Numbered from the stretch's first letter, positions 1 to 10,642 are shown. The stretch: DNA of 64,000 nt from Pseudomonas viridiflava (GCF_900582195.1 NZ_UTHA01000243.1:1-64000); one strand, 5' to 3'. Numbers and translations are program-made. The notes: generated from the sequence alone by a model not told the origin.

Positions 1-96
1 TTTATTCTTTATGTCGTGTTTCATCGAATCAACCGACGACAAACCCTTCGCCGAATAATTATCATTGGATATCGTTTTTTATCTTTTGAGATAAAC

Positions 97-1701
97 ATGC
101 CAAACAAGCAGACCGTTGCCATCGGATTTATCGGTGCCACCCTTGATCGCGTCGGCAAGGGTGCCAATCGCTGGAGCCATTGGCGCCCCAGTGTTGGCCT
201 TTGCCAACAGCAGGACGTGCTGATCAACCGGCTCGAGCTGATTCACGGCATCGACGCTCGCGACGTCAGCCTCGCCGAGCGGGTGCGCGTCGACATCCAG
301 CAGGTTTCGCCAGAGACCGAAGTGCGCCTGCACCCGATGTCACTGCGCAACCCGTGGGATTTCGAAGAGGTCTACGGCGCACTGCACGACTTCACCACCG
401 CTTACGATTTCGACACCGAGCGCGAGGACTACCTCGTCCACATCACCACCGGCACCCACGTCGCGCAGATTTGCTGGTTCCTGCTGACCGAGGCGCGCTA
501 TCTGCCAGCGCGGCTGATCCAGACCTCCCCGGCCAAGCGCTACAGCGAAAGCGATCACGCCATCGGCACGCATGCCCTGATTGATCTCGACCTGTCGCGC
601 TACGATCGCATCGCTTCGCGCTTCGCCAACAAGCGCCTCGAAGGCCTGGAGTTCTTGAAGTCCGGCATCGCCACACGCAACGCCGCCTTCAACCGCTCGA
701 TCGAACAGATCGAGCGCGTGGCCGTGCGCTCAAAGGCGCCGATGCTGCTGATCGGCCCGACCGGCGCCGGCAAATCCTTCCTCGCTCGACGCATCTACGA
801 ACTCAAACGCAGCCGCCATCAGATGCAGGGACGTTTTGTCGAGGTGAACTGCGCCACCTTGCGTGGCGATGGCGCGATGTCGGCGTTGTTCGGCCATGTC
901 AAAGGCGCCTTCACCGGCGCACAGAATGCCCGTGACGGCCTGTTGCGCGCCGCCGATGGCGGCATGCTGTTTCTCGATGAGATCGGCGAACTGGGCGCAG
1001 ACGAACAGGCGATGCTACTCAAGGCGATTGAAGAAAAACGCTTCTTTCCGCTGGGCTCCGATAAGGAGGTTGAAAGTGATTTCCTGATCATTGCCGGCAC
1101 TCACCGTGACCTGCGCAGCCGCGTCGCTGACGGTTTGTTCCGCGAAGATTTGTACGCGCGCATCAACCTGTGGACGTTCGACCTGCCCGGCCTAGCCCGC
1201 CGCCGCGAGGACATCGAACCGAACATTGATTTCGAGCTGGAACGCCACGCCCGCGAACACGGGCAATTGGTGCGCTTCAATCTGGAAGCCCGGCGCAGTT
1301 ATCTGGCGTTCGCCAGCTCTCGCGAGGCAGCGTGGCTGGGCAACTTCCGTGAACTGTCCGCCTCGATCACGCGGATGGCGACACTGGCAGACAGCGGACG
1401 GATTGATGAAGCACAGGTGCAGGAAGAAATTGATCGACTGCGCTACGCGTGGGGCCTGGCGCAACCGCAGGCGATTTCAGGAGAATTGCCCGGAGACGCC
1501 GAAAGCATCGATCTGTTCGACCGCTTGCAATTGAAGGCAGTGATTGAGGTGTGCCGACAGGCGGACAGCTTGTCCGATGCCGGCCGCAGGCTGTTCGGAA
1601 TATCGCGCCAGGCCAAGGCACAACCCAACGATGCCGATCGACTGAGGAAATACCTCGGCCGGTTCGGGCTTGAGTGGGGCCAGATTGTCGAGCCCAAGTG
1701 A
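97..1701 (+). CDS. rtcR: RtcR, sigma54-dependent activator of RNA repair genes (CARF domain)
   Basis: Transcriptional activator of the rtcBA RNA ligase/cyclase genes. The 534-residue product has an N-terminal CARF-type sensor (HITTGTH near residue 120), known in the family to sense RNA-damage products. It is followed by an AAA+ sigma54-interaction domain with Walker A GPTGAGKS, the sigma54-contact loop GAFTGA, a Walker B segment (MLFLDEIGEL), and a C-terminal helix-turn-helix. Translation can be read 27 codons further upstream, but the ATG at 97 begins the usual family N-terminus (MPNKQTVAIGFIGATLD). The target genes rtcBA would be expected to lie divergently, to the left of the window. I see no clear -24/-12 promoter in bases 1-96. 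Family assignment is secure; the upstream context cannot be seen. Confidence 0.93.
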   Translation: MPNKQTVAIGFIGATLDRVGKGANRWSHWRPSVGLCQQQDVLINRLELIHGIDARDVSLAERVRVDIQQVSPETEVRLHPMSLRNPWDFEEVYGALHDFTTAYDFDTEREDYLVHITTGTHVAQICWFLLTEARYLPARLIQTSPAKRYSESDHAIGTHALIDLDLSRYDRIASRFANKRLEGLEFLKSGIATRNAAFNRSIEQIERVAVRSKAPMLLIGPTGAGKSFLARRIYELKRSRHQMQGRFVEVNCATLRGDGAMSALFGHVKGAFTGAQNARDGLLRAADGGMLFLDEIGELGADEQAMLLKAIEEKRFFPLGSDKEVESDFLIIAGTHRDLRSRVADGLFREDLYARINLWTFDLPGLARRREDIEPNIDFELERHAREHGQLVRFNLEARRSYLAFASSREAAWLGNFRELSASITRMATLADSGRIDEAQVQEEIDRLRYAWGLAQPQAISGELPGDAESIDLFDRLQLKAVIEVCRQADSLSDAGRRLFGISRQAKAQPNDADRLRKYLGRFGLEWGQIVEPK

Positions 1702-1801
1702 GGTGAACTTTAGCGACAGACCGCCCGTCCAGCAGCGGGCACCTTCGCTTGCCGGGCGCTTCCAATGAATCACCACCCGCTTCGACCGGAAGACGACCAT
1801 C

Positions 1802-2080
1802 ATGAACAGCAAAATTGCAGCGATCACCCTGGCCGGCCTGCTCGCGACCTGCCCGCTTTTCGCCTCGGCAGCCGGGCAGGCAACTGACGAGTCTGCCGCG
1901 CCACCGACCGCGCTTCCCGGCGTGAATCAGGCCAGCAAAGCTCAATCCAACGCAGACAAGGCAGACAAGAAAGGTGAAGAGGCGTCGGGTTCAAACTCCG
2001 GCGCCGAGTCGCATGAAACGGCGAAAGATGCAGCCACTTCAAGCGACTCGGAAGACCTCGGTAAATCACCGAAACCTTGA
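1802..2080 (+). CDS. Small secreted hypothetical protein
   Basis: A 92-residue protein with a clear signal peptide (hydrophobic stretch about residues 5-24, ending in FASAAG). The mature part is low in complexity and rich in Ala, Ser, Lys, Glu and Asp, which suggests a disordered periplasmic or surface polypeptide. No domain or cysteine is visible. It lies about 100 bases after rtcR on the same strand. I do not recognise a family. Function unknown. Confidence 0.6.
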   Translation: MNSKIAAITLAGLLATCPLFASAAGQATDESAAPPTALPGVNQASKAQSNADKADKKGEEASGSNSGAESHETAKDAATSSDSEDLGKSPKP

Positions 2081-2088
2081 TCAGGGTT

Positions 2089-2304
2089 CTACGGAGGTGG
2101 TGGCTGCACATCCTTGAATGTCAGCCCGACTCTCTTGGTGATTTGCCCCGGGTTGGCAGCGCCGTGCTCGCTGAACGACACATAGTCGAACAGCGAGTCC
2201 TTTAACCCGTCGATCTGCTCCTGACCCGGCAGACGCTTCAAGGCGAAGAACACTACCGCCAGGTCTTGGGCCCACTGGATTAGTCTCTGGGCGATATTGC
2301 GCAT
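2089..2304 (-). CDS. Small hypothetical protein
   Basis: A possible 71-residue protein starting at the ATG at 2304 (MRNIAQRLIQWAQDL). A GTG at 2319 in the same frame would add five residues. The N-terminal half is amphipathic and hydrophobic (residues about 4-19) and the C-terminus ends in four prolines. An AGGG sits a few bases before the ATG. It is divergent from the NADAR gene, with start codons about 56 bases apart. No family recognised. The amino-acid composition is plausible for a real protein, but the short length keeps confidence low. Confidence 0.4.
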   Translation of the reverse strand: MRNIAQRLIQWAQDLAVVFFALKRLPGQEQIDGLKDSLFDYVSFSEHGAANPGQITKRVGLTFKDVQPPPP

Positions 2305-2360
2305 TGCCCTGACACGCACAGCAACGGTAACGTCGAAAGTCAGTTACCGAGGAAATCTCA

Positions 2361-2918
2361 TTGCACGATTCTAAACTTCTCGAAGATCTACGCGCTCGCT
2401 TCAACGCTGGAGAGCCTCTGGATTTCACTTTTTTCTGGGGACACCAGCGAAGCAAAAACACCGTCACGGCTTCGTGCTTCAGCCAGTGGTACGAAGCCGA
2501 ATTCGTTGTCGAGGGGCAACGCTACCCGACAGCCGAACATTTCATGATGGCCGAGAAGGCAGCGCTGTTCGACGATCAGGAAATTCGTGCACAAGTACTG
2601 CAGGCCCCGACCCCGAACGCCGCCAAAGCCCTCGGCCGCAAGGTGCGCGGATTCAACGACCCACTCTGGCTGCAACACCGATACGACATCGTCGTCCAGG
2701 CAAACCAAGCCAAGTTTTCCCAAAACCCGGAGCTGGACGAATACCTGATGCGCACCGGATCTCGGGTCATTGTCGAAGCGAGCCCGGTTGATGCCATTTG
2801 GGGAATTGGACTCGCGCAAGATCACGCAGATGTGAACGATCCGAATCTGTGGAAAGGCCTGAATCTTTTGGGGTTTGCACTGATGCAGGTTCGGGACGGC
2901 AGGGTTGGATTGTCCTGA
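2361..2918 (+). CDS. NADAR family protein (YbiA-like N-glycosidase / ADP-ribose hydrolase)
   Basis: A 185-residue NADAR-domain protein. The characteristic start of the fold (DFTFFWGH near residue 22), the segment YPTAEHFMMAEKA near residue 54, and the C-terminal IWGIGLAQ and LWKGLNLLGFALM are all present. E. coli YbiA hydrolyses N-glycosidic bonds of damaged riboflavin intermediates. Other NADAR proteins remove ADP-ribose from guanine and can act as antitoxins to DarT-like toxins. No toxin gene is visible beside it. The apparent start is a TTG at 2361 preceded by GAGGAAA; the alternative is a later ATG that would cut into the domain. It is monocistronic. Family is secure; the specific substrate is inference. 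Confidence 0.85.
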   Translation: MHDSKLLEDLRARFNAGEPLDFTFFWGHQRSKNTVTASCFSQWYEAEFVVEGQRYPTAEHFMMAEKAALFDDQEIRAQVLQAPTPNAAKALGRKVRGFNDPLWLQHRYDIVVQANQAKFSQNPELDEYLMRTGSRVIVEASPVDAIWGIGLAQDHADVNDPNLWKGLNLLGFALMQVRDGRVGLS

Positions 2919-3145
2919 GCTTTATCGGAGGTGGTGCGGGTCATAAATTGCAGGTGTATTGATATTCGAAGGGGAAGAATACTGTATCGACCACTAATGA
3001 AAATGGCGCATCAATCAGTAAAAAGGGAATCAACTTGCCTTTGGATGTACCTACCAACCACCAGTCGAACCGAACTCCTATGTAAGGACATCGGTGCTTG
3101 TCATAAGAAAAACGGGATGAACCGCTGCAAAAGTCCCCACGCATG
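2919..3145. other. Intergenic stretch without a recognisable gene
   Basis: About 230 bases between the NADAR stop and the tRNA-Pro terminator. It is richer in A and T than its surroundings. Short open frames exist on both strands, but none has a convincing ribosome-binding site or composition. It lies on the 3' side of tRNA-Pro, a place where integrative elements often insert, but no integrase, direct repeat or attachment core is seen. Confidence 0.5.
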
Positions 3146-3173
3146 AAAAAGCCCAACTCGCGAAAGCTGGGCT
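3146..3173 (-). terminator. Intrinsic terminator after tRNA-Pro
   Basis: On the minus strand AGCCCAGCT and AGTTGGGCT form a stem around TTCGCG and are followed by a run of five T. It ends the transcript that carries ihfA, merR and tRNA-Pro. Confidence 0.8.
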
Positions 3174-3189
3174 AACTCATTGAAAAATA

Positions 3190-3266
3190 TGGTCGGGACG
3201 GAGTGATTCGAACACTCGACCCCTAGCACCCCATGCTAGTGCGCTACCGGACTGCGCTACGCCCCG
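3190..3266 (-). tRNA. tRNA-Pro (GGG anticodon)
   Basis: Cloverleaf read on the minus strand, 77 bases including an encoded CCA (3190-3192). The acceptor stem is CGGGGCG/CGTCCCG with one G-T pair, the anticodon stem is CTAGC/GCTAG, and the anticodon loop ATGGGGT gives anticodon GGG for proline. The T loop is GTTCGAATC. It follows the merR-like gene by 88 bases and may be co-transcribed with it. Confidence 0.95.
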
Positions 3267-3354
3267 ACTGGTTTGAAACCCGTTCTTCACCTCGAAGAAC
3301 GCTCAAGAATATAGCGCAAGCGTTTGAAAACTGGAAGTATTCAAACGCCGCTTT

Positions 3355-3711
3355 TTATTTCTTGAGAACCACCAGCACATCTTCCAATTCGGCAATCATC
3401 TGCCGAATCATCTGTTTGTATTGGGTAGTGTCGTCTTTGGCTTCATCGCCGGACAAGCGCAGGCGTGCGCCGCCGATGGTGAAACCTTGATCGTAAAGGA
3501 GCGCGCGGATCTGCCGGATCATCAGCACGTCCTGGCGCTGATAATACCGGCGGTTTCCGCGGCGTTTGACGGGGTTGAGCTGAGGAAACTCCTGCTCCCA
3601 GTAGCGCAGCACGTGTGGCTTTACGGCACACAGCTCGCTGACTTCACCGATGGTGAAGTAGCGTTTGCCCGGGATGACGGGTAGTTCGTCGTTATGACTT
3701 GGTTCCAGCAT
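3355..3711 (-). CDS. MerR family transcriptional regulator
   Basis: A 118-residue DNA-binding protein with an N-terminal MerR winged helix: [12 protein letters not shown] near residue 17 and the conserved VLRYWEQEF and RRGNRRYY. A short C-terminal helix follows. There is no metal-binding cysteine pair at the C-terminus, so it is not a classic metal sensor. The ATG at 3711 (MLEPSHND) is preferred over one at 3720 three codons upstream. It overlaps the end of ihfA by 20 bases, so it is translated from the ihfA transcript. A MerR gene after ihfA is usual in Pseudomonas and other gammaproteobacteria; its target is unknown. Confidence 0.88.
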   Translation of the reverse strand: MLEPSHNDELPVIPGKRYFTIGEVSELCAVKPHVLRYWEQEFPQLNPVKRRGNRRYYQRQDVLMIRQIRALLYDQGFTIGGARLRLSGDEAKDDTTQYKQMIRQMIAELEDVLVVLKK

Positions 3712-3994
3712 AAGCCTCAACTCGGGCCTTCAACTTCTGCCCTGGACGAAAGGTGACCACACGGCGAGCCGTGATCGGGATTTCTTCCCCCGTTTTCGGG
3801 TTGCGGCCAGGCCGCTGGCGTTTGTCCCGAAGGTCGAAATTGCCGAAACCGGACAATTTGACCTGCTCGTTGTCTTCAAGAGCGTGCCTGATTTCCTCGA
3901 AAAACAGCTCTACCAATTCCTTGGCTTCCCGCTTGTTCAGGCCCAGCTCTTCATACAGACGTTCCGCCATCTCAGCTTTCGTCAAAGCCCCCAT
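3692..3994 (-). CDS. ihfA: Integration host factor subunit alpha
   Basis: A 100-residue HU/IHF-family DNA-bending protein ([18 protein letters not shown], with [12 protein letters not shown] in the DNA-contact arm and [11 protein letters not shown] after it). It pairs with IhfB to bend DNA at specific sites and supports sigma54 promoters, recombination and nucleoid structure. It begins three bases after pheT ends and its 3' end overlaps the merR-like gene, the order seen in E. coli and Pseudomonas. Confidence 0.97.
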   Translation of the reverse strand: MGALTKAEMAERLYEELGLNKREAKELVELFFEEIRHALEDNEQVKLSGFGNFDLRDKRQRPGRNPKTGEEIPITARRVVTFRPGQKLKARVEAYAGTKS

Positions 3995-3997
3995 ACG

Positions 3998-6376
3998 TCA
4001 CTTCCTTAACGTGGCGTTCAACCTTTGTTCGAGCGAGGTGAGGATATTTTGCGTCGTCGAATTCACCTCATCGTCATTAAGAGTGCGCGATGGATGCTGC
4101 CAGGTCAAGCCAACTGCAAGGCTTTTTCTATCAGGATCAATGCCTTTACCCTGATACACGTCAAACAGCCTGAGATCTGTGAGCCATTCACCTGCATTTT
4201 CACGGATTACGTCCAGTACGGCTGCGGACGCGACGTCTTTGTGCGCAATCAGTGCAAGGTCACGACGCACTTCAGGAAAGCGCGACAACTCGTGGAATTT
4301 CGGCATTTTACCGAGTGCCACTTCAGCCAGAACCAGCTCGAAAACGAAGACCGGACGATCCAGACCCAAGGCTTTCGACAATTCCGGGTGGATGGCGCCG
4401 ATGAAACCGACTTCACGCCCTTCCCGCTCGATTCGCGCGGTTTGGCCCGGGTGCAGCGCCGGGTGTTTGCCCGGTGCGAAGGTGAAAGAATCCAGCGCAC
4501 CAGCGAAACCCAGCACTGCCTCAACGTCAGCTTTGACGTCGAAGAAGTCGACGGTGTCGCGACCCTGCGCCCAACCTTCCGGCAGACGGCTACCGCAAAC
4601 CACACCGGACAGCATCGGCTCTTGCTTCAGGCCTTCGAGCTGACCGACGAAGCGCAGACCGCTTTCGAACAGACGCACGCGATCTTGCTGACGGTTGAGG
4701 TTGTGCTGCAGCGCTTTGACCAGACCCGGCCACAGCGACGAACGCATGGCAGCCATGTCATTGGAGATCGGATTGGCCAGCAACAGCGGCTCGACGCCCG
4801 GGTTGAACAGTTCGAACTGACGCGGATCGATGAAGCTGTAAGTGATCGCTTCCTGATAACCACGCGCCACCAGCAGACGGCGCAGCTCCGGCAGATCGCT
4901 ACGCGCTTCAGCTTTGGCTTGCGGCGCCAGACGCGCTTGCGGATAACGAACCGGCAGACGGTTGTAACCGTACAGACGGGCCAACTCTTCGATCAGATCG
5001 ACTTCCAGGCTGATGTCGAAGCGATGGCTTGGCACTTCTACGCGCCACTGGCCTTCACCGTCGGCGGTAATGCCCAGACCCAGGCCGCCGAGCAAACGCT
5101 CAACCTGGGCGGAGTCCATTTCCATACCGAGCATCTGAGTGATGCGCTGGGAACGCAGAGTGATCGGCGCGATCGACGGCAGATGCTGCTCGCTGACGGT
5201 CTCGATGATCGGGCCGGCTTCGCCGCCAGTGATTTCCAGCAGCAGGCCAGTGGCGCGCTCCATGGCTTCACGGGCCAGTTGCCAGTCGACGCCACGCTCG
5301 TAACGGTGCGACGCATCGGTGTGCAGACCATAGGAACGAGCCTTGCCCGCCACAGCGATCTGGTCGAAGAACGCACTTTCCAGGAATACATCGCGAGTGG
5401 TCGTGGACACACCGCTGTGCTCGCCACCCATGACACCGGCAATCGCCAGCGCGCGAGTGTGGTCAGCGATCACCAGCGTATCGCTACGCAGGCTGACTTC
5501 CTGACCGTCGAGCAGCACCAGCTTCTCGCCCTCTTCCGCCATACGCACGCGGATGCCGCCATTGATTTCGGCGAGATCGAAAGCGTGCAGTGGCTGACCC
5601 AGTTCGAGCATCACGTAGTTGGTGATGTCGACGGCAGCGTCGATGCTGCGCACATCGGCACGACGCAGACGCTCAACCATCCACAGCGGCGTCGGCCTGG
5701 ACAGGTCAACGTTACGGATAACGCGGCCCAGGTAACGCGGGCATGCCGCCGGAGCCAGCACTTCTACCGAGCGCACTTCATCGTGCACGGCAGGAATGGC
5801 CATGACCACCGGACGGGTAACCGGCGCGTCGTACAGCGCGCCAACTTCACGGGCCAGTCCGGCCAGGGACAGGCAGTCGCCACGGTTCGGGGTCAGGTCG
5901 ACCTCGATGCTGGCGTCTTCCAGATCCAGGTACACACGGAAATCTTCGCCCACCGGCGCATCGACCGGCAGCTCCATCAGACCGTCGTTGCCTTCACCGA
6001 TCTGCAGCTCGGCTTGCGAGCACAGCATGCCGTTCGACTCGACGCCACGCAGCTTGGCCTTCTTGATCTTGAAGTCACCCGGCAGTTCGGCACCGATCAT
6101 GGCGAACGGAATCTTCAGACCCGGACGCACGTTTGGCGCACCGCACACGACCTGGAAGGTCTCTACACCATTGCTGACCTGGCACACGCGCAACTTGTCG
6201 GCATCAGGGTGTTGCTCGGTGCTCAGCACCTCGCCCACCACCACGCCGCTGAATACACCGGCGGCCGGGGTCACGCTATCGACCTCAAGACCGGCCATCG
6301 ACAGACGAGCAACCAGCTCGTCGCGATCTACCTGCGGGCTAACCCAGCCACGCAGCCATTGTTCACTGAATTTCAT
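3998..6376 (-). CDS. pheT: Phenylalanyl-tRNA synthetase beta subunit
   Basis: A 792-residue beta chain of the (alpha-beta)2 PheRS, which charges tRNA-Phe. It begins MKFSEQWLRGWV and continues with the tRNA-binding OB domain (about residues 40-150, with HPDADKLRVC). Then come the B3/B4 editing domain (about 210-390), the B5 domain and synthetase-like core, and a C-terminal FDX-ACB anticodon-binding domain ending GLTWQHPSRTLNDDEV. Length matches the bacterial family (about 795). It is 26 bases downstream of pheS and three upstream of ihfA. Confidence 0.98.
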   Translation of the reverse strand: MKFSEQWLRGWVSPQVDRDELVARLSMAGLEVDSVTPAAGVFSGVVVGEVLSTEQHPDADKLRVCQVSNGVETFQVVCGAPNVRPGLKIPFAMIGAELPGDFKIKKAKLRGVESNGMLCSQAELQIGEGNDGLMELPVDAPVGEDFRVYLDLEDASIEVDLTPNRGDCLSLAGLAREVGALYDAPVTRPVVMAIPAVHDEVRSVEVLAPAACPRYLGRVIRNVDLSRPTPLWMVERLRRADVRSIDAAVDITNYVMLELGQPLHAFDLAEINGGIRVRMAEEGEKLVLLDGQEVSLRSDTLVIADHTRALAIAGVMGGEHSGVSTTTRDVFLESAFFDQIAVAGKARSYGLHTDASHRYERGVDWQLAREAMERATGLLLEITGGEAGPIIETVSEQHLPSIAPITLRSQRITQMLGMEMDSAQVERLLGGLGLGITADGEGQWRVEVPSHRFDISLEVDLIEELARLYGYNRLPVRYPQARLAPQAKAEARSDLPELRRLLVARGYQEAITYSFIDPRQFELFNPGVEPLLLANPISNDMAAMRSSLWPGLVKALQHNLNRQQDRVRLFESGLRFVGQLEGLKQEPMLSGVVCGSRLPEGWAQGRDTVDFFDVKADVEAVLGFAGALDSFTFAPGKHPALHPGQTARIEREGREVGFIGAIHPELSKALGLDRPVFVFELVLAEVALGKMPKFHELSRFPEVRRDLALIAHKDVASAAVLDVIRENAGEWLTDLRLFDVYQGKGIDPDRKSLAVGLTWQHPSRTLNDDEVNSTTQNILTSLEQRLNATLRK

Positions 6377-6402
6377 CCTGCTCTCCTAAGAATTCGTTAC
6401 GA

Positions 6403-7472
<1,070 letters not shown>

Positions 7473-7528
7473 TAAGACGTTTACCACCTGGCCCCACGGA
7501 AGTGAGGCCGGGTGATTGTCGGGGGTAC

Positions 7529-7885
7529 TTAAGCCAAGGTGGCTTTAGCTTTCTCGACAATCGCAGCAAACACCGCTTTTTCGTTCACTGCCAGATCAGC
7601 CAGAACCTTACGGTCGATCTCGATGGACGCTTTTTTCAGGCCAGCGATGAAACGGCTGTAGGACAGACCGTTAACACGAGCACCAGCGTTGATACGAGCG
7701 ATCCACAGAGCGCGGAACTGACGTTTTTTCTGACGACGGTCACGGTAGGCGTATTGGCCTGCCTTGATTACCGCTTGCTTGGCAACACGGAATACGCGGG
7801 AGCGTGCGCCGTAGTAGCCTTTAGCAAGTTTCAGAATTTTTTTGTGACGCTTACGGGCAATGACGCCACGCTTTACACGAGCCAT
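7529..7885 (-). CDS. rplT: 50S ribosomal protein L20
   Basis: A 118-residue basic ribosomal protein ([19 protein letters not shown]). It binds 23S rRNA early in 50S assembly and in many bacteria represses its own operon. It follows rpmI by 28 bases in the conserved infC-rpmI-rplT order. Confidence 0.99.
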   Translation of the reverse strand: MARVKRGVIARKRHKKILKLAKGYYGARSRVFRVAKQAVIKAGQYAYRDRRQKKRQFRALWIARINAGARVNGLSYSRFIAGLKKASIEIDRKVLADLAVNEKAVFAAIVEKAKATLA

Positions 7886-7913
7886 GAGTTACTTCCTCTA
7901 TTCTTGACTAAAA

Positions 7914-8108
7914 TTAACGAAGGCGCAGCATGCGCTCGACTTTTGCCACGTCAGACGGATGCAGCAAGCTGCTACCGCGCAGTTGACGCTTACGCTTGGT
8001 CGACATTTTAGTCAGGATGTGGCTCTTGAAAGCGTGCTTGTGCTTGATACCGTTAGCAGTTTTCAGAAACCGCTTAGCAGCACCACTTTTGGTTTTCATT
8101 TTTGGCAT
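7914..8108 (-). CDS. rpmI: 50S ribosomal protein L35
   Basis: A 64-residue basic protein ([17 protein letters not shown], with [16 protein letters not shown]) matching the L35 family in length and sequence. It lies between infC and rplT. Confidence 0.99.
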   Translation of the reverse strand: MPKMKTKSGAAKRFLKTANGIKHKHAFKSHILTKMSTKRKRQLRGSSLLHPSDVAKVERMLRLR

Positions 8109-8168
8109 GTTCGGATACTCCGCATTCAGTTGATAAACATAATCAGAAGGCCTGCCGTGCCCTGTTGA

Positions 8169-8720
8169 TTACTTCTTCTTTTTCGGGGCGATGACCATGA
8201 TCAGCTGGCGTCCTTCCATCTTAGGATGCTGTTCGACCGAACCGTACTCGAGCAGGTCAGCTTCAACCCGCTTGAGGAGTTCCATCCCCAGCTCCTGGTG
8301 GGCCATCTCACGGCCGCGGAATCGCAAGGATACCTTGGCCCTGTCCCCATCACTCAGGAAACGTACCAGGTTGCGCAGTTTTACCTGGTAATCCCCTTCC
8401 TCCGTCCCTGGACGAAACTTGATTTCTTTTACCTGAATCTGCTTCTGGTTTTTCTTCGCCGCAGCAATCTGCTTCTTCTTTTCGAAGATCGACTTGCCGT
8501 AGTCCATCACGCGGCAAACCGGTGGGACTGCGTCTGCGGAGATTTCTACCAGATCAAGCTTTGCTTCTTCAGCAATACGAAGCGCTTCATCAATCGAGAC
8601 GATGCCAATCTGCTCGCCATCAGCGCCAATTAACCGAACCTCGCGTGCCGAGATATTCTCGTTGATCGGGGCTTTCGGTGCAGCTCGTTTATCTTGTCTC
8701 ATTTCACGCTTAATAATAAT
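8169..8720 (-). CDS. infC: Translation initiation factor IF-3 (ATT start)
   Basis: IF-3 binds the 30S subunit and monitors start-codon and initiator-tRNA choice. The N-domain begins [14 protein letters not shown] and the C-domain carries [16 protein letters not shown]. An ATG at 8702 would give a protein lacking the first residues typical of Pseudomonas IF-3. Reading from the ATT at 8718-8720 gives 183 residues beginning (M)[11 protein letters not shown], with GGAG five bases upstream. Non-canonical ATT/AUU starts are the family's known autoregulatory device: IF-3 rejects its own start codon when abundant. The ATT shares one base with the thrS TAA stop, so the two genes are translationally coupled. 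Three ATT codons lie in tandem, so the exact first one is inferred. Confidence 0.95.
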   Translation of the reverse strand: MIIKREMRQDKRAAPKAPINENISAREVRLIGADGEQIGIVSIDEALRIAEEAKLDLVEISADAVPPVCRVMDYGKSIFEKKKQIAAAKKNQKQIQVKEIKFRPGTEEGDYQVKLRNLVRFLSDGDRAKVSLRFRGREMAHQELGMELLKRVEADLLEYGSVEQHPKMEGRQLIMVIAPKKKK

Positions 8721-10642
8721 TACTCCGAATCTGGGCGACCACGCCGGGAAACCGCTTGCGCGAGAAACTCAGCGAACTGGGCGACGGGCATCGAGCCCAG
8801 GTCAGCACCTTCACGAGTACGCACAGCGACAGTCTGCATCTCGACTTCCTTATCTCCGATAACCAAAAGATAGGGAACCTTGAGCAAAGTATGCTCGCGG
8901 ATTTTAAAGCCGATCTTTTCATTTCTCAAGTCGGACTTGGCACGAAATCCGCTTTCGTTGAGAGTTTTTTCAACTTCTGCAACAAAATCTGCCTGTTTAT
9001 CAGTGATATTCATGATCACCGCCTGCGTTGGCGCGAGCCATGCAGGGAACGCACCTTCGTAGTGCTCGATCAGAATCCCGACGAAACGCTCGAAGGAGCC
9101 GAGAATCGCACGGTGCAGCATCACTGGGTGTTTGCGGCTGTTGTCTTCAGAGACGTATTCAGCGCCCAAACGGACAGGCAGGTTAAAATCGAGCTGCAGA
9201 GTACCACATTGCCAGACCCGACCGAGGCAGTCTTTCAGCGAGAACTCGATCTTCGGACCATAGAACGCACCTTCGCCCGGCTGCAGATCGTACGGCAGGC
9301 CCGCAGAATCAAGGGCTGCAGCCAATGCAGCTTCAGCGCGATCCCACAGTTCGTCGGAACCGACGCGTTTTTCCGGACGAGTGGACAGTTTCATCTCGAC
9401 ATCGGTAAAACCGAAGTCGCGGTAAACGTCCATGGTCAGCTTGATGAACGCAGCGGATTCCGCCTGCATCTGCTCTTCGGTGCAGAAGATGTGGGCGTCG
9501 TCCTGAGTGAACGCACGCACGCGCATGATGCCGTGCAGCGCACCCGACGGCTCGTTACGGTGGCAAGCACCGAACTCGGCCAGACGCATCGGCAGCTCGC
9601 GGTAGCTCTTCAGGCCTTGGTTGAACACCTGCACATGGCACGGGCAGTTCATCGGCTTGATAGCGTAGTCGCGGTTTTCCGACTGCGTGGTGAACATGTT
9701 GTCGGCGTAGTTGGCCCAGTGCCCGGATTTCTCCCACAGGCTGCGGTCAACGACTTGCGGCGTCTTGATCTCAAGATAGCCGTTGTCGCGCTGGATCTTG
9801 CGCATGTACTGCTCGAGCACCTGGTACAGAGTCCAGCCGTTCGGGTGCCAGAACACCATGCCCGGAGATTCTTCCTGGGTGTGAAACAGACCCAGACGCT
9901 TGCCGATCTTGCGGTGATCGCGCTTTTCAGCTTCTTCGATGCGCTGGATGTAAGCCGCCAGTTGTTTCTTGTCTGCCCAGGCGGTGCCGTAAACGCGCTG
10001 CAATTGCTCGTTCTTGGCGTCGCCGCGCCAGTAGGCACCGGACAGCTTGGTCAGCTTGAAGGATTTCAGGAAGCGCGTGTTCGGCACGTGCGGGCCGCGG
10101 CACATGTCGACGTATTCTTCGTGATAGTACAGGCCCATGGCCTGTTCGTTCGGCATGTCCTCGACCAAGCGCAGCTTGTAGTCTTCGCCACGAGCCTTGA
10201 ACACTTCGATCACTTCGGCGCGCGGAGTGACTTTCTTGATGACGTCGTAATCCTTCTCGATCAGCTGCTGCATGCGCTGTTCGATAGCGGCCATGTCGTC
10301 CGGAGTGAAAGGACGTTCGAAGGCGATGTCGTAATAGAAGCCTTCGTCGATGACCGGGCCGATGACCATTTTCGCAGTCGGGTACAACTGCTTGACCGCG
10401 TGGCCAACCAGGTGAGCGCAAGAGTGGCGAATGATCTCCAGCCCCTCTTCATCCTTAGGCGTGATGATTTGCAGGGTCGCGTCGCTGCTGATGATGTCGC
10501 TGGCGTCGACCAGTTGGCCATTGACCTTGCCGGCCAGAGTGGCTTTGGCCAGACCGGCACCAATGGATGCGGCGACCTCGGCTACGGAAACCGGGTGATC
10601 GAATGAGCGTTGACTGCCGTCGGGAAGAGTAATAGTTGGCAT
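8720..10642 (-). CDS. thrS: Threonyl-tRNA synthetase
   Basis: A 640-residue class II synthetase that charges tRNA-Thr. Domains in order: TGS (about 1-62, [19 protein letters not shown]), the editing domain with [16 protein letters not shown] near residue 73, the catalytic core ([19 protein letters not shown]-like segment, REYGACH-like [13 protein letters not shown]), and a C-terminal anticodon-binding domain. The ATG at 10642 gives the family's usual start; an in-frame extension to 10675 is unlikely. It heads the operon. Confidence 0.98.
   Translation of the reverse strand: MPTITLPDGSQRSFDHPVSVAEVAASIGAGLAKATLAGKVNGQLVDASDIISSDATLQIITPKDEEGLEIIRHSCAHLVGHAVKQLYPTAKMVIGPVIDEGFYYDIAFERPFTPDDMAAIEQRMQQLIEKDYDVIKKVTPRAEVIEVFKARGEDYKLRLVEDMPNEQAMGLYYHEEYVDMCRGPHVPNTRFLKSFKLTKLSGAYWRGDAKNEQLQRVYGTAWADKKQLAAYIQRIEEAEKRDHRKIGKRLGLFHTQEESPGMVFWHPNGWTLYQVLEQYMRKIQRDNGYLEIKTPQVVDRSLWEKSGHWANYADNMFTTQSENRDYAIKPMNCPCHVQVFNQGLKSYRELPMRLAEFGACHRNEPSGALHGIMRVRAFTQDDAHIFCTEEQMQAESAAFIKLTMDVYRDFGFTDVEMKLSTRPEKRVGSDELWDRAEAALAAALDSAGLPYDLQPGEGAFYGPKIEFSLKDCLGRVWQCGTLQLDFNLPVRLGAEYVSEDNSRKHPVMLHRAILGSFERFVGILIEHYEGAFPAWLAPTQAVIMNITDKQADFVAEVEKTLNESGFRAKSDLRNEKIGFKIREHTLLKVPYLLVIGDKEVEMQTVAVRTREGADLGSMPVAQFAEFLAQAVSRRGRPDSE

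Noticed and set aside
1-96. A sigma54 promoter for divergent rtcBA
   Set aside because: No GG-N10-GC pair with a good TGGCAC/TTGCA context is visible on the minus strand within the window; it may lie outside.
2941-3156. A 71-codon minus-strand frame before tRNA-Pro
   Set aside because: It begins inside the tRNA-Pro terminator and has no ribosome-binding site.
8756-10606. A 616-codon plus-strand open frame
   Set aside because: Antisense to thrS with no recognisable motifs.
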